Shown here one piece after another: positions 44,273 to 52,257 of a stretch of 64,000 bases of DNA. The translations under genes and the position numbers were made by a program. The notes under the pieces are model-generated. The model ran no database searches, was not told the DNA's origin, and worked only from the letters and a program-made list of their open reading frames with translations. Position 1 is the first letter of the stretch; every line of letters starts with the position of its first letter. This DNA is from Glycomyces amatae (GTDB taxonomy: Bacteria > Actinomycetota > Actinomycetes > Mycobacteriales > Micromonosporaceae): assembly GCF_020991375.1 (NCBI RefSeq), contig NZ_JAJLQZ010000001.1:248001-312000 (forward strand), given 5' to 3'.

Positions 44273-44650
44273 CGATCCTAGCCCGGCCTCGCCCGATGCT
44301 CGGTCCGCGAATGCGGCCCCGGCCCTTCACGCGCCGGGCCCCGGGGCCCTCCCCCCGCCCCGCCCCACCCCCACCCTCCCGCGATCGCCCGCCCACCCTT
44401 GATGCACGCCTTGCCCGCTGTGCGGCGTCCCTGCTGCCCGGCCCGCGGCGGCTGCTTCGCGCCGGTTGCCGCCGCTGGTGTCGCCTTTCTCACTCGTCTC
44501 AGGATGCGGCCGCCCGGCGGGTGTGCTGCTCGCCCGCACTGCTTCGAGCCCGGTGCGTCCGTGGCCGGGGCCGCCGGGAGCTGCCCCTCTCGGGGCCGCG
44601 GGTCCCGGGGGGCGGGCGGCGCCCCCCGCCCCGACCGGGGGTCTCGGCCG
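44273..44650. other. GC-rich intergenic region without a supported gene
   Basis: 378 bases of C/G-rich sequence between two minus-strand genes. The open frames are low-complexity Pro/Arg shadows. No promoter or repeat stands out. Confidence 0.45.
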
Positions 44651-45496
44651 CTAAGGCTTCAGCGCCATGCTCACCGCCTCGATGCGGGCGTTGACGTCCT
44701 TCATCTCATTGGCGCTCGGGTCCCAGCCGCGTTCGAGGAACAGGTCCCGGGCCCTGAGCAGCCACGGGCGCGGATGCTCCATCACGTCAGAGGCGGTCAG
44801 GACCACGACCTCCCACCCGAGGTTGCGCAGCACCTGGTGCCGACGGCGGTCGCTGGCTTCGGCCTCCAGGCCCAGGCGCGCGCCCATGCCGTCGTACTCG
44901 ACCCCGACTCTCCAGCGCTCCCAGCCGAAGTCGAGGAACTTCGACCTGCCGTTCGGGGTCCGCACCCGCAGCTGCGGGACCGGGGTGGGCAGTCCGGCGT
45001 CGGCGATCAGGCAGCGCGTCCAGGACTCCATCGGCGACTCCGACCGCGGGTCGGCCGCCAGGAGGGTCGCGTTGGCCCGGCGCAGCCGGTCGCCGTGGAC
45101 CGGCTCCAGCGCGGCCGCCAGGGCGCCCGCGTCGACGCCCGCCCGCAGGAACTGGTCGGCCGCGGCCACCGCCTCCAGGCGCGGCAGGTCGGCCGCGCAG
45201 TCGACGAGGGTCCGGGCGAGCGTGGTCACCGGGAGGCCGTCGACCACCGTGATGTCGGCCAGGAGCGGGTCCGGTGAGCTCTCGACCGGCCAGTCGCGCT
45301 GGTCGGATCCCGGTGGCAGGACGTCGAAGCCGTGGATCCAGGCGGCCGTTCGGCCGGTGGCCACGAGGCTGAAGTCCGCCTCGAAGGCGGCTTCGAACCG
45401 CAGGAGGAGGTCCTCCTCGGCGCGGGGGCCGTCCGGGTCGTGGGCCGGTCGGGTCAGGGTGGCGGTGCTGCTGCGGTACATCGGTAGTCGCGTCAT
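44651..45496 (-). CDS. AbiEi-like / DUF559 domain protein
   Basis: 281 residues. The N-terminal part (SLVATGRTAAWIHGFDVLP, then DITVVDGLPVTTLARTLVD) resembles the AbiEi antitoxin-like domain. The C-terminal part (PNGRSKFLDFGWERWRVGVEYDGMG...RRRHQVLRNLGWEVVVLT) is a DUF559/Vsr-like PD-(D/E)XK fold with the Asp and Glu in place. Such proteins are common actinobacterial singletons. No AbiEii toxin gene is adjacent, so a working toxin-antitoxin pair is not supported. A GTTGAC direct repeat precedes the start. Confidence 0.72.
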   Translation of the reverse strand: MTRLPMYRSSTATLTRPAHDPDGPRAEEDLLLRFEAAFEADFSLVATGRTAAWIHGFDVLPPGSDQRDWPVESSPDPLLADITVVDGLPVTTLARTLVDCAADLPRLEAVAAADQFLRAGVDAGALAAALEPVHGDRLRRANATLLAADPRSESPMESWTRCLIADAGLPTPVPQLRVRTPNGRSKFLDFGWERWRVGVEYDGMGARLGLEAEASDRRRHQVLRNLGWEVVVLTASDVMEHPRPWLLRARDLFLERGWDPSANEMKDVNARIEAVSMALKP

Positions 45497-45621
45497 GTGT
45501 CAACTGTGATCGAGTGGCGACATACCGTCAACAAGTGTTTTTCGGCCTGTGGATAACTTCGAGGCGGTGCAGCGAAAGCGCAGCTCAAGGCCTGTGTGGA
45601 GGGTACGGGCGGTGAACGTGA

Positions 45622-45662
45622 AAGCGGCGCGGGCGCCTCCCAAGGAGGCGCCCGCGCCGCTT
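45622..45662 (-). terminator. Strong hairpin after the Pro-rich membrane protein
   Basis: Perfect 19-bp arms (45622-45640 and 45644-45662) with a CAA loop, just past the stop on the minus strand. Confidence 0.85.
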
Positions 45663-45680
45663 CGGGTTCGCGGCCGGCCG

Positions 45681-46529
45681 TTAAGGGGCGCCGTAGACCA
45701 GGTCGTACAGCTTCCACTGGCCGTCTTCCTCCACCAGGGTGTAGGTGTAGCCGGTGGACAGGTCGTCCTCCGAGTCGGGGGCCAGGTCGTCGAAGGTCCA
45801 GCCGGACCAGGCCTGGACCTCGCCGTCGGCCTCGCGCGAGACGCCCCAGTACAGGAAGCCGTACGGGTCGGTCGTGTCGTTCATCTCCCAGTCGAGGTCC
45901 CACAGCATGTCGTCGGTCGCGTTGGAGCTGACCAGCGCCTGCATCGCCGCGTCGTCGCCGTTGTCCTGCGCGACCTGGTAGGAGATCGCGGCGCCCTCGG
46001 GCGTGGAGGTGTCGTAGGCGTCCTCGGAGTTGATCGGCGTGCCCCAGCCTTCGAGGGCGCCGCCGCCGGTGTCCTCGGTCGGGGCCGCCTCCTCGGTGGT
46101 CTCGGGTGCCGGCTCCTCCGACGTCGCCTCTTCGGAGGCCTCCTCGCTCGTGGCCGGGTCGTCGCCGCCCGCCTGCGGTTCCTCGTCCTCGGTCAGACCC
46201 GGGATGATGAGGACCGCGGCCACGCCGAGGACCACGACGATCGCGACGATCACGCCGAGGATGATGCCGAGGTTGTTGCCCGAGCTCGCGGGCGGGATCG
46301 GCGGGGGCAGCACCGAGCCGGGAGCCGACGGGTAGCCCTGCTGCACGCCGATCTGCGGCGGCATCATCTGCGGGCCCGGCGGCTGCGAGTACTGCGGCGG
46401 CTGCTGCTGGTAGTAGTTCCCGGGCGGCGGCGTGCTGTTGTACCCCTGCGTGTAGGGGTCGCTGGGCTGCTGCGGCTCGGGTTGCAGCTGGTACTGCGGG
46501 TTCTCGCCGCCAGGGGGCGGATACGTCAT
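45681..46529 (-). CDS. Membrane-anchored protein with Pro/Gln-rich cytosolic head and extracellular domain
   Basis: 282 residues. The head is Pro/Gln/Tyr-rich (about 1-85), followed by one helix (LGIILGVIVAIVVVLGVAAVLII), a Glu/Thr-rich linker and a C-terminal domain of about 120 residues with aromatic motifs (WDLDWEMND, WSGWTFDDL). The fold of the last part resembles NTF2-like lipoprotein domains, but I cannot name it. A similar head-helix-domain plan occurs at 58054. Confidence 0.65.
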   Translation of the reverse strand: MTYPPPGGENPQYQLQPEPQQPSDPYTQGYNSTPPPGNYYQQQPPQYSQPPGPQMMPPQIGVQQGYPSAPGSVLPPPIPPASSGNNLGIILGVIVAIVVVLGVAAVLIIPGLTEDEEPQAGGDDPATSEEASEEATSEEPAPETTEEAAPTEDTGGGALEGWGTPINSEDAYDTSTPEGAAISYQVAQDNGDDAAMQALVSSNATDDMLWDLDWEMNDTTDPYGFLYWGVSREADGEVQAWSGWTFDDLAPDSEDDLSTGYTYTLVEEDGQWKLYDLVYGAP

Positions 46530-46969
46530 CGCTCTGTCACGCCTCGTCTGCTCAGATGGGATGGGTCAGGAGGCCCCGCGGCGGGTCGCACGCCGAGCTT
46601 CAAGAGCACTTCCACGCCGGCCGGGCTGGTGAACGGGTTTCACCGGGGGTGGTTCCGATCGTACAGGCTGCTGGCGACATCGTGGCGCCCAGAAAACCCA
46701 GGTCCGGAGCCCGAACGGCATCAACGACCGCATTCCGGCACGAACCGTTCCCGGTCTGACCGCAGGCCACGGACCCGTCGCACACCCTGTGCGACGGTGT
46801 TTCCCCCTGCGGGACTACGCTTCATGCCCCGGCACCGCGCACACGGCCCCCGTCTCGACGCCGAGGCCGTGCACGGCGCCGCGGCGGGAGCCCCGCCGCG
46901 GCCGCCGGCGGGGGCCGTACCGAGAAGTTCTGGCAGCACAGACCCACGCTCCTACCCGAGGTTCAACGT
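46530..46969. other. Divergent promoter region without a supported gene
   Basis: 440 bases between genes leaving in opposite directions. GC is mixed and the middle is AT-richer. I see no small gene or strong palindrome. Confidence 0.4.
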
Positions 46970-48115
46970 ATGGCGAAGGCCGATGCAATGCAGCTGTGGA
47001 CCCTCCGGTGCTCCGCCGTGCTCGCACCCGTCCCGGTCGTCGAGCTCCTGGGCCTCGGCCGCCTGTGGGGGTACGGCCTGCTCGGGCCCGCGATCGCCGC
47101 GACCTGGGCCGCCTGCCGGTGGCAGCGCCGCCGCCAGTTCGCCCGGCTCCGCGGCGGCGCCGAGCCGCCGCAGGCCGATGCGGCCCGCACCGTGTTCTGG
47201 GACCCGGCCGAGGAGCCCACCATCGGCGCGGCCGTCTCCGCCACCGTCGAGGCCGCCGCCGGCCCCGGCGCCCCCGCCGAGCGCCGCGACCGCGCCATGG
47301 CCAGCCTCGTGGCCTCCGTCAGGAACGAGAACATCGACGTCGACCTGCGCATCCAGCTCGTCCAGGACCTGGTCGACCTCGGCGGCGAGGACATGGCTCT
47401 GCGGCTCTCGCCCGTCGCCGCCGACCCCGACGTGGACGTCGAGGTGCGGCTGGAGGCCGCCGAGCACATGAGCCGGTACCGCGGTGACGAGGCCGCCCGC
47501 GTCCTCGAGGCGATCGCCGCCGACGCCGCCGTCGCCGACAGGCACCGCCTGGACGCGGCCAGCGCCCTCGTCGACTGCGCCGCGCGCCCGGCCGGGATCG
47601 CGCTGATGCAGCTGGTCACCGACGACACCGTGAGCGAGTACGTGCGGCACAGCGCCGCGAACGCGCTGCGGCACGTCAACCGCTCCGCTGCCGCGCTCGC
47701 ACTGCGGCACCTGGCGAACGCGCCCATGGTGACCCCGCGGCTGCGGATCATCTGCGCCGAGCAGCTCGCCGACGACAGCGTCGCCGACGCCGAGGACGCG
47801 CTGTGGCGGCTCATCAAGGGCGTCGAGGCGGTCATGGACCACCACCTGGGGGTCGACGCGGCCGAGGCGATGTACGGGATCAGCCCCGGGGTGGGGGTCG
47901 AGGCGTACTCGGTGCTGGCGGTCGACGGGTGCTTCCACTGGTCGGGGCGGATCGAGGCGGCGTACCGGCTCGGCCGGCTCGGCGTGCGGGACGGGTTCGA
48001 CCTGCTCAGCGACTTCGCGTGCTCGGAGGCGCTGGAGGACGTGTACGGACTGGCCGCGCTCGACCGGCTGTTCCAGTTGGAGATCGAGTCGGGGACGCTC
48101 GACGCCGACGACTGA
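46970..48115 (+). CDS. HEAT-repeat-like protein with N-terminal membrane helices
   Basis: 381 residues. Two hydrophobic segments at the N-terminus (VLAPVPVVELLGLG, GYGLLGPAIAATWAA) precede a long array of HEAT-like helical pairs (for example VEVRLEAAEHMSRYRGDEAARVLEAI, RHRLDAASALVDCA). Probably a protein-interaction scaffold at the membrane. No enzymatic motif. Confidence 0.7.
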   Translation: MAKADAMQLWTLRCSAVLAPVPVVELLGLGRLWGYGLLGPAIAATWAACRWQRRRQFARLRGGAEPPQADAARTVFWDPAEEPTIGAAVSATVEAAAGPGAPAERRDRAMASLVASVRNENIDVDLRIQLVQDLVDLGGEDMALRLSPVAADPDVDVEVRLEAAEHMSRYRGDEAARVLEAIAADAAVADRHRLDAASALVDCAARPAGIALMQLVTDDTVSEYVRHSAANALRHVNRSAAALALRHLANAPMVTPRLRIICAEQLADDSVADAEDALWRLIKGVEAVMDHHLGVDAAEAMYGISPGVGVEAYSVLAVDGCFHWSGRIEAAYRLGRLGVRDGFDLLSDFACSEALEDVYGLAALDRLFQLEIESGTLDADD

Positions 48116-48127
48116 GCCGCGAGGCGG

Positions 48128-49018
48128 TCACCGGGGCCTGACGGCGGTGTGGACCGCGTCGACGCCCAGCCGGTGGAGGTCGCGGCGGCGTCCGAGCCAG
48201 TGCGGGCCCGCCTCGTCGAGCAGTTCGGCCCAGGCGGTGCGGTCCTCCTCGCTCAGGTAGTGCGCGAACCAGTCGACCTTGGCGGCCAGGGCGTTCACGG
48301 CGTGCTCGAGGTCGCCGCCGGTGAGCGGGGCGGGGGCCGCGTCGAGTTCGTGGACGCTGCGCGCCTCGCGGAGCCCGGCGCGCTCGAGGGCGAGGTTCCA
48401 GCCGTAGGGGAGCGGTGTCCCGCCGCGTTCGGCGCTCTCGTCTTCGAGGCGGCGCGAGCCGGCCTCGATGAGCCGTAGTTCCAGGCCGGGGCGGCCGACG
48501 CCCAGGTGCCAGGGCAGGTACTGGGCGGCCGTGCCGCCCTCGCCGATGGCGAGCGTCCCGCCCGGGGCGAGCAGGCCGGCCAGGTGGTCCAGGGCCTGCT
48601 GCGGGTCGGCGGCGTGGTGGAGGACGTGCCCGGCCCAGATGAAGTCGGCAGGCGCCCCGACCGCGGCGGCCAGCGCCGCGGGGTCGTCCACGGAGGCCAG
48701 GGCGGTCCGCACGGGGGTGCCGCGCTCGGCGGCGCGTTCGCGGACGAGGTCGATCATCGCCGGCTCGGCGTCGACCGCGACCACCTGCGCGTCGTGGAGG
48801 GTCTCGGCGAGCGCGAACGCCATGGACGCGGCCCCGCAGCCGATGTCGGCCGCGACGCGGACGCCCGGCGGGGCCAGTGCGGCGGCGTAGCGGCGGTACC
48901 GGTCGGTCTCGGCGTCGGCGTGCGCGCGGAGCCGGGGCGCGGCCTCGGCGAAGTCGAACACCGCCGAATGCTCGTGCGGGCCGTGGTGGCCGCTGTGGTG
49001 GTGTCCGTGTCCTGCCAT
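48128..49018 (-). CDS. Class I SAM-dependent methyltransferase with His-rich N-terminus
   Basis: 296 residues from MAGHGHHHSGHHGPHEHS. The Rossmann motif I is VAADIGCGAASMAFALAE, followed by the acidic VVAVDAEPAMI and a WAGHVLHHAADPQQAL motif, placing it among small-molecule methyltransferases (UbiE/Methyltransf_25 type). The His-rich head could bind metal. A GAAA-ACCG-TTTC dyad flanked by ACCGG/CCGGT lies upstream (about 49035-49057). Substrate unknown. Confidence 0.82.
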   Translation of the reverse strand: MAGHGHHHSGHHGPHEHSAVFDFAEAAPRLRAHADAETDRYRRYAAALAPPGVRVAADIGCGAASMAFALAETLHDAQVVAVDAEPAMIDLVRERAAERGTPVRTALASVDDPAALAAAVGAPADFIWAGHVLHHAADPQQALDHLAGLLAPGGTLAIGEGGTAAQYLPWHLGVGRPGLELRLIEAGSRRLEDESAERGGTPLPYGWNLALERAGLREARSVHELDAAPAPLTGGDLEHAVNALAAKVDWFAHYLSEEDRTAWAELLDEAGPHWLGRRRDLHRLGVDAVHTAVRPR

Positions 49019-49145
49019 GCGCCCCAACCTAGCACCGGTTGAAAACCGTTTCCGGTAGGAGAACGGTGCCGGCGTCCGGTCGTGGAGGTCGTGGACCGGA
49101 CGAGGACGGAATGAGGGTTCGGGCGAGGCCGGGCCCGGACGGCGG

Positions 49146-49176
49146 CGACGGCCCCGCCGCGGTGGCGGGGCCGTCG
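49146..49176 (-). terminator. Hairpin after the sensor-domain gene
   Basis: Perfect 13-bp arms with a 5-nt loop, 42 bases past the stop on the minus strand. Confidence 0.75.
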
Positions 49177-49217
49177 TGGATCTTCGGGTGCGCGGGCCGC
49201 CCGGGGGCGGTCGCGCC

Positions 49218-49922
49218 TCAGGTCGCCAGGCGCTCCTGGACGCGGGTGACCTCGTCGCCGAACTCGCGGGTGCGGACCGGGCCGTGCGGCGCGTCCGCCT
49301 CCGAGATCGACGCGAGCAGGCCCCGGGCGAGCCAGGCCTGCGTCAGCGCCAGGCCGCGCAGGATCAGCGGCAGCAGCAGCGCCATGACCAGGCCGCCGAG
49401 GACGGCCAGCGTCGACAGGGCCGCGTACGAGTCGCCCCAGCCGAGCCAGCGGGTCGCGTACTCCAGGCCCTCGCCCTCGCCGGTGGCGCGTCGGATCACC
49501 CAGGCGTACAGGGGGTAGGTCAGCGACGCGAGGGTCGCGGCCCACCACGACAGCGCCACGGTGAAGCCGAGGATCGCCAGCGGGAAGTTCACCAGGCCCC
49601 ACAGCAGATTCATCCACGACTGGCCGTCGGCCAGCGGCGTCAGGTACCGGCGCAGGGCCGAGGCGGACTCGGGGGCGCGCTTGTAGTGGGCCGGCGGGAC
49701 CGGGCGGTTCAGGACGGCCGGGAGCTGGCTGCGGCCGGCGGCGGCGAGGCCGCGCATGGCGAACAGCGTCGCGGCCAGGATCGGCACGCCGATCCATATG
49801 ACCGCCGTCCCGAGGCCGACGGAGAAACCGGTCACGGTGATGACGAACGCGGGGAGGGCGATCGGAAACGCGGAGAGCAGGTAGCCGGAGTCGGCGCCGA
49901 GCTGCTTGAAGATCTTGTTCAT
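49218..49922 (-). CDS. Stand-alone sensor-domain membrane protein (histidine-kinase sensor type)
   Basis: 234 residues. FPIALPAFVITVTGFSVGLGTAVIWIGVPILAATLFAMRGLA and a repeat-like second half (WGLVNFPLAILGFTVALSWWAATLASLTYPLYAWVI) match the sensor domain normally fused to actinobacterial two-component kinases. No kinase or DNA-binding part follows, and no regulator gene adjoins. It may be a cut-down or accessory sensor. Confidence 0.72.
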   Translation of the reverse strand: MNKIFKQLGADSGYLLSAFPIALPAFVITVTGFSVGLGTAVIWIGVPILAATLFAMRGLAAAGRSQLPAVLNRPVPPAHYKRAPESASALRRYLTPLADGQSWMNLLWGLVNFPLAILGFTVALSWWAATLASLTYPLYAWVIRRATGEGEGLEYATRWLGWGDSYAALSTLAVLGGLVMALLLPLILRGLALTQAWLARGLLASISEADAPHGPVRTREFGDEVTRVQERLAT

Positions 49923-50255
49923 GACGTCAATTCTCGGCTCCCCGAGGCCTTCCGACGAGCCGGTGAGCAGGTATTTCGATGGTAGGGCCCGCCCTACCCG
50001 CCCGGTCGGGCCCACCCCGGGGCGAGCGGTACGACACGACGTCGCGGCCGGTTCCTAGGGGCGTCGGGCGGGCGATCGCCGCCGTTCCGCGCGGTGCGCA
50101 ACGGGGCGCCGCGGTCCGGCGGGCTTCGCGCCGGCGCCGCGCATCGGATATCGGCGCGAGCATCGGCGGCGAGGGCGCCGCAGCCGTGTTCGCTCCGCTT
50201 CCGGGAGGGCCGCGGCGCCGAGGCGGCGCGCCGCCGGGGCGCCGTGACCGCGGGT
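49923..50255. other. Intergenic region without a supported gene
   Basis: 333 bases, very GC-rich, between two minus-strand genes. Only low-complexity shadow frames are present. Confidence 0.4.
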
Positions 50256-50675
50256 TCAGGCCCGGCACGCCCACCACCGGTGCTCGATGCGGCTCGGGAC
50301 CGGGACCGTGCGCGAGAGGAAGCGCTCGTCGAGCGGGCCGAGGAGGCGGCGCAGCTCGCGGGCCTGGCGCTTCGGGAGCCGGTGCACCGCCCGTTCGAGG
50401 GTCTCGCGTGCCCCGAACCCGCAGGTGGGGCAGGGGCAAGGGCTGCAAGCGGTGCTCAACCGCCGTACGGGGCGCCGGACCCAGCGCCGCCATTCCAGGA
50501 ACGACTCGGCGATGTCCCCTGCGCCGAACAGGGTGTCGGCGTTCTCGAGCCGCACGACCGCGGCCTGGAGGGCGCCCGAGGCGCCGGGGATGCGGGGGAT
50601 CGGTCGGGACCGCCGCCAGGAGCGGGGGTGCCGGGGTTGCTGTGCGCGTACTCGCGCGGGCGGCCTACGCGGCAT
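50256..50675 (-). CDS. Uncharacterised actinobacterial protein with CPCPTCGFG motif
   Basis: 139 residues; the first 20 or so are Arg/Pro-rich and the true start may be a later codon. The C-terminal half (CPTCGFGARETLERAVHRLP, RQARELRRLLGPLDERFL) looks like a conserved small family of unknown function. The four-cysteine cluster could bind zinc. It is read toward the left from the permuted tRNA genes. Confidence 0.55.
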   Translation of the reverse strand: MPRRPPARVRAQQPRHPRSWRRSRPIPRIPGASGALQAAVVRLENADTLFGAGDIAESFLEWRRWVRRPVRRLSTACSPCPCPTCGFGARETLERAVHRLPKRQARELRRLLGPLDERFLSRTVPVPSRIEHRWWACRA

Positions 50676-50845
50676 CGCCCTTTCCGTCGTCGGTCATGCG
50701 CGCCATTATGGGCCCGGCCCGCAAGCGCCGCAAGACCGTTCGGGAGGCATAGGTGCGGCCCGGGTCGTTGACCTCGACACCGGGCCGCCATGTGCCACAT
50801 AGTGGCCGTTCCGGTCCTTCCGGCAGCCGTTGAGTCTGCTGCTAG

Positions 50846-50923
50846 CACCGTGCTCTGCCATTGAGCTACCGCCGCATGTGGTGCGGCGGGGAGGATTCGA
50901 ACCTCCAACATCGATGTCCCAAA
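50846..50923 (-). tRNA. Putative circularly permuted tRNA-Pro(UGG): 3' half precedes 5' half
   Basis: Reading the minus strand, 50923-50879 is a tRNA 3' half: anticodon loop TTTGGGA (as in bacterial tRNA-Pro UGG), stem CATCG, variable ATGTT, T-arm GGAGG-TTCGAAT-CCTCC, acceptor CCGCCGC, A73 and CCA. After a 3-base linker (CAT), 50875-50846 is a 5' half: acceptor GCGGCGG, TA, D-arm GCTC-AATGGCA-GAGC, A26 and stem CGGTG. Joined 5' to 3', the acceptor pairs 7/7 and the anticodon stem 5/5 with one G-U. No conventional partner lies in normal order. The G1:C72 pair is unusual for bacterial Pro. Permutation and identity are inferred from pairing alone. Confidence 0.68.
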
Positions 50924-50987
50924 GGAGCTGCTCGCGGATCGGACGGCGTGGCGAATGCTGAATCTGGAGCGAGAGTCTGAGTCTTCG

Positions 50988-51070
50988 CCGTCTGCCTCTA
51001 CCAATTGGGCTACCCCACGGCCGGTCGAGCCGGGGGGAGGGATTCGAACCCCCACCATGACGACGCCGTA
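50988..51070 (-). tRNA. Second permuted tRNA-like gene, less regular
   Basis: On the minus strand the 3' half is TCGTC (51063-51059), ATGGT, T-arm GGGGG-TTCGAAT-CCCTC, acceptor CCCCCGG (51036-51030). A linker with a CCGG dyad leads to a 5' half: CCGTGGGG, TA, D-arm GCCC-AATTGGTAG-AGGC, A, GACGG (50992-50988). Anticodon stem halves pair 5/5 with one G-U. The acceptor pairs with one bulge or mismatch, and no CCA is encoded. The seven bases before TCGTC (TACGGCG) could hold anticodon CGG but lack U33, so identity and function are doubtful. It may be a decaying copy. Confidence 0.45.
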
Positions 51071-51149
51071 CTGCGACTTGAATCTCAGTTTCAGCGTGTT
51101 CGGCGCTTGCGCGCCACCCCTGCCGCTCAAAACAGGGGGGTCTGCGGGC

Positions 51150-51884
51150 CTACTCGCCCAGCAGGTAGCCGAAGACCTTGTCGCCGATCTTCTCGTCGAC
51201 GACCTCGGTCGCGTTGGCCTCCTCCCGGGCGAACTTGACGGCGGTCTGGAGCCGCTCCAGGCGGTCGGCGAGGGTCGCGACCCGCTTGGCCGGGGCGGCG
51301 CCCGAGAACTTCACCGTGGTCCAGTACCCCACCGGGACGTCCTCGTAGTACACCTCGACCTGCGCGGGGTGCTTCTCGGTCGCCTCGGCCTTGACGTGGT
51401 TTCGCGGGACCTTCTTGGTGCGCACCGTCCTCACCGGGTCGGTCGCGTAGCCGTCGGCGGCCTCGTTGAACGTCCACGACTCGGCCGCGTCCAGCACCGG
51501 CAGAGCCTTCACCAAGGCCTGGAGCTCGCCCAGCTGCTTCTCCAGGAACAGCAGGTAGGTGACGGGGACGTCCGCGACCAGCACCTCGCCGTCGACGACG
51601 ATGTCCGCCGTCGCGGCCGCGTTCGCGCGGTCCTTGGTGGCCGTGACGTCGAACAGGCGCGTCATCGCCGCGGCGACCTCGCGCAGCTGCTCCTCGACCC
51701 GGCGCTGCACCTTCGTCGACTCGGGCGGCAGCTGCTCGCCCTCCTCGTCCTTCGGCTGGTAGGTCCGGGAGATGCCCGACAGGAGCGGCGCCTTGGCCAG
51801 CTCGCGGCCGGCGTCGCCGAGCGCGCGGACGGACTTGGCCTTGACGCTCTTCTCGATGGCGATGATCTGGTTCAACTTGGTCAC
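51150..51884 (-). CDS. Conserved actinobacterial protein of unknown function
   Basis: 244 residues from GTG, with TGAGGA about nine bases upstream. Helical, charged, with the family-like stretches SGISRTYQPKDEEGEQLPPES and KVPRNHVKAEATEKHPAQVEVYYEDV. Such proteins recur in streptomycetes and phages as DUF-type proteins with no proven role. The permuted tRNA genes begin about 80 bases downstream. Confidence 0.72.
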   Translation of the reverse strand: MTKLNQIIAIEKSVKAKSVRALGDAGRELAKAPLLSGISRTYQPKDEEGEQLPPESTKVQRRVEEQLREVAAAMTRLFDVTATKDRANAAATADIVVDGEVLVADVPVTYLLFLEKQLGELQALVKALPVLDAAESWTFNEAADGYATDPVRTVRTKKVPRNHVKAEATEKHPAQVEVYYEDVPVGYWTTVKFSGAAPAKRVATLADRLERLQTAVKFAREEANATEVVDEKIGDKVFGYLLGE

Positions 51885-52257
51885 GGGGGCAGTCCTCACT
51901 TTCGAGCTCCACCATAGGGCCCGGCCGCCACCGCGGCAACACGGTAAACCCGCCGGACGCGTCCGCGCGCCGGCGCGCCCCCGAAGTGAACACCGGGTGT
52001 TTCGAACCCGTCGCTCGCGGGTAGACGGGCGGGGCAGGGGAGGAGTCGCTCCTGGGGCCCGCGGCCCGCGGGCCGACGAACATGACGTCGGGTCTTAGGA
52101 TGGATGACTGCAGGCCGAGACGCCCGGCCGGACACTGCACTCCGACCGGACCGCGGAAACGAGACAAAGCGCTCCGAAACCGGCGCGCGCACGCCCGCAC
52201 GGCCCGCAGTGCTGACAACGACCGCCGACAGGGGACCGGTGGCAGGACGGAGGGCAG

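Noticed and set aside
44651-45496. Complete AbiE toxin-antitoxin pair
   Set aside because: Only the AbiEi-like/DUF559 protein is present; no AbiEii nucleotidyltransferase gene adjoins it.
50820-51125. Two or three ordinary tandem tRNA genes in normal order
   Set aside because: The 5' acceptor CCGTGGGG cannot pair with the next 3' acceptor CCGCCGC, no T-arm follows the GCGGCGG 5' half, and the middle regions do not form anticodon arms of normal size. The permuted pairing fits better.
50820-51125. Group I intron with permuted exons around the tRNA halves
   Set aside because: The flanks are too short and no P7/S-type core motif is visible.
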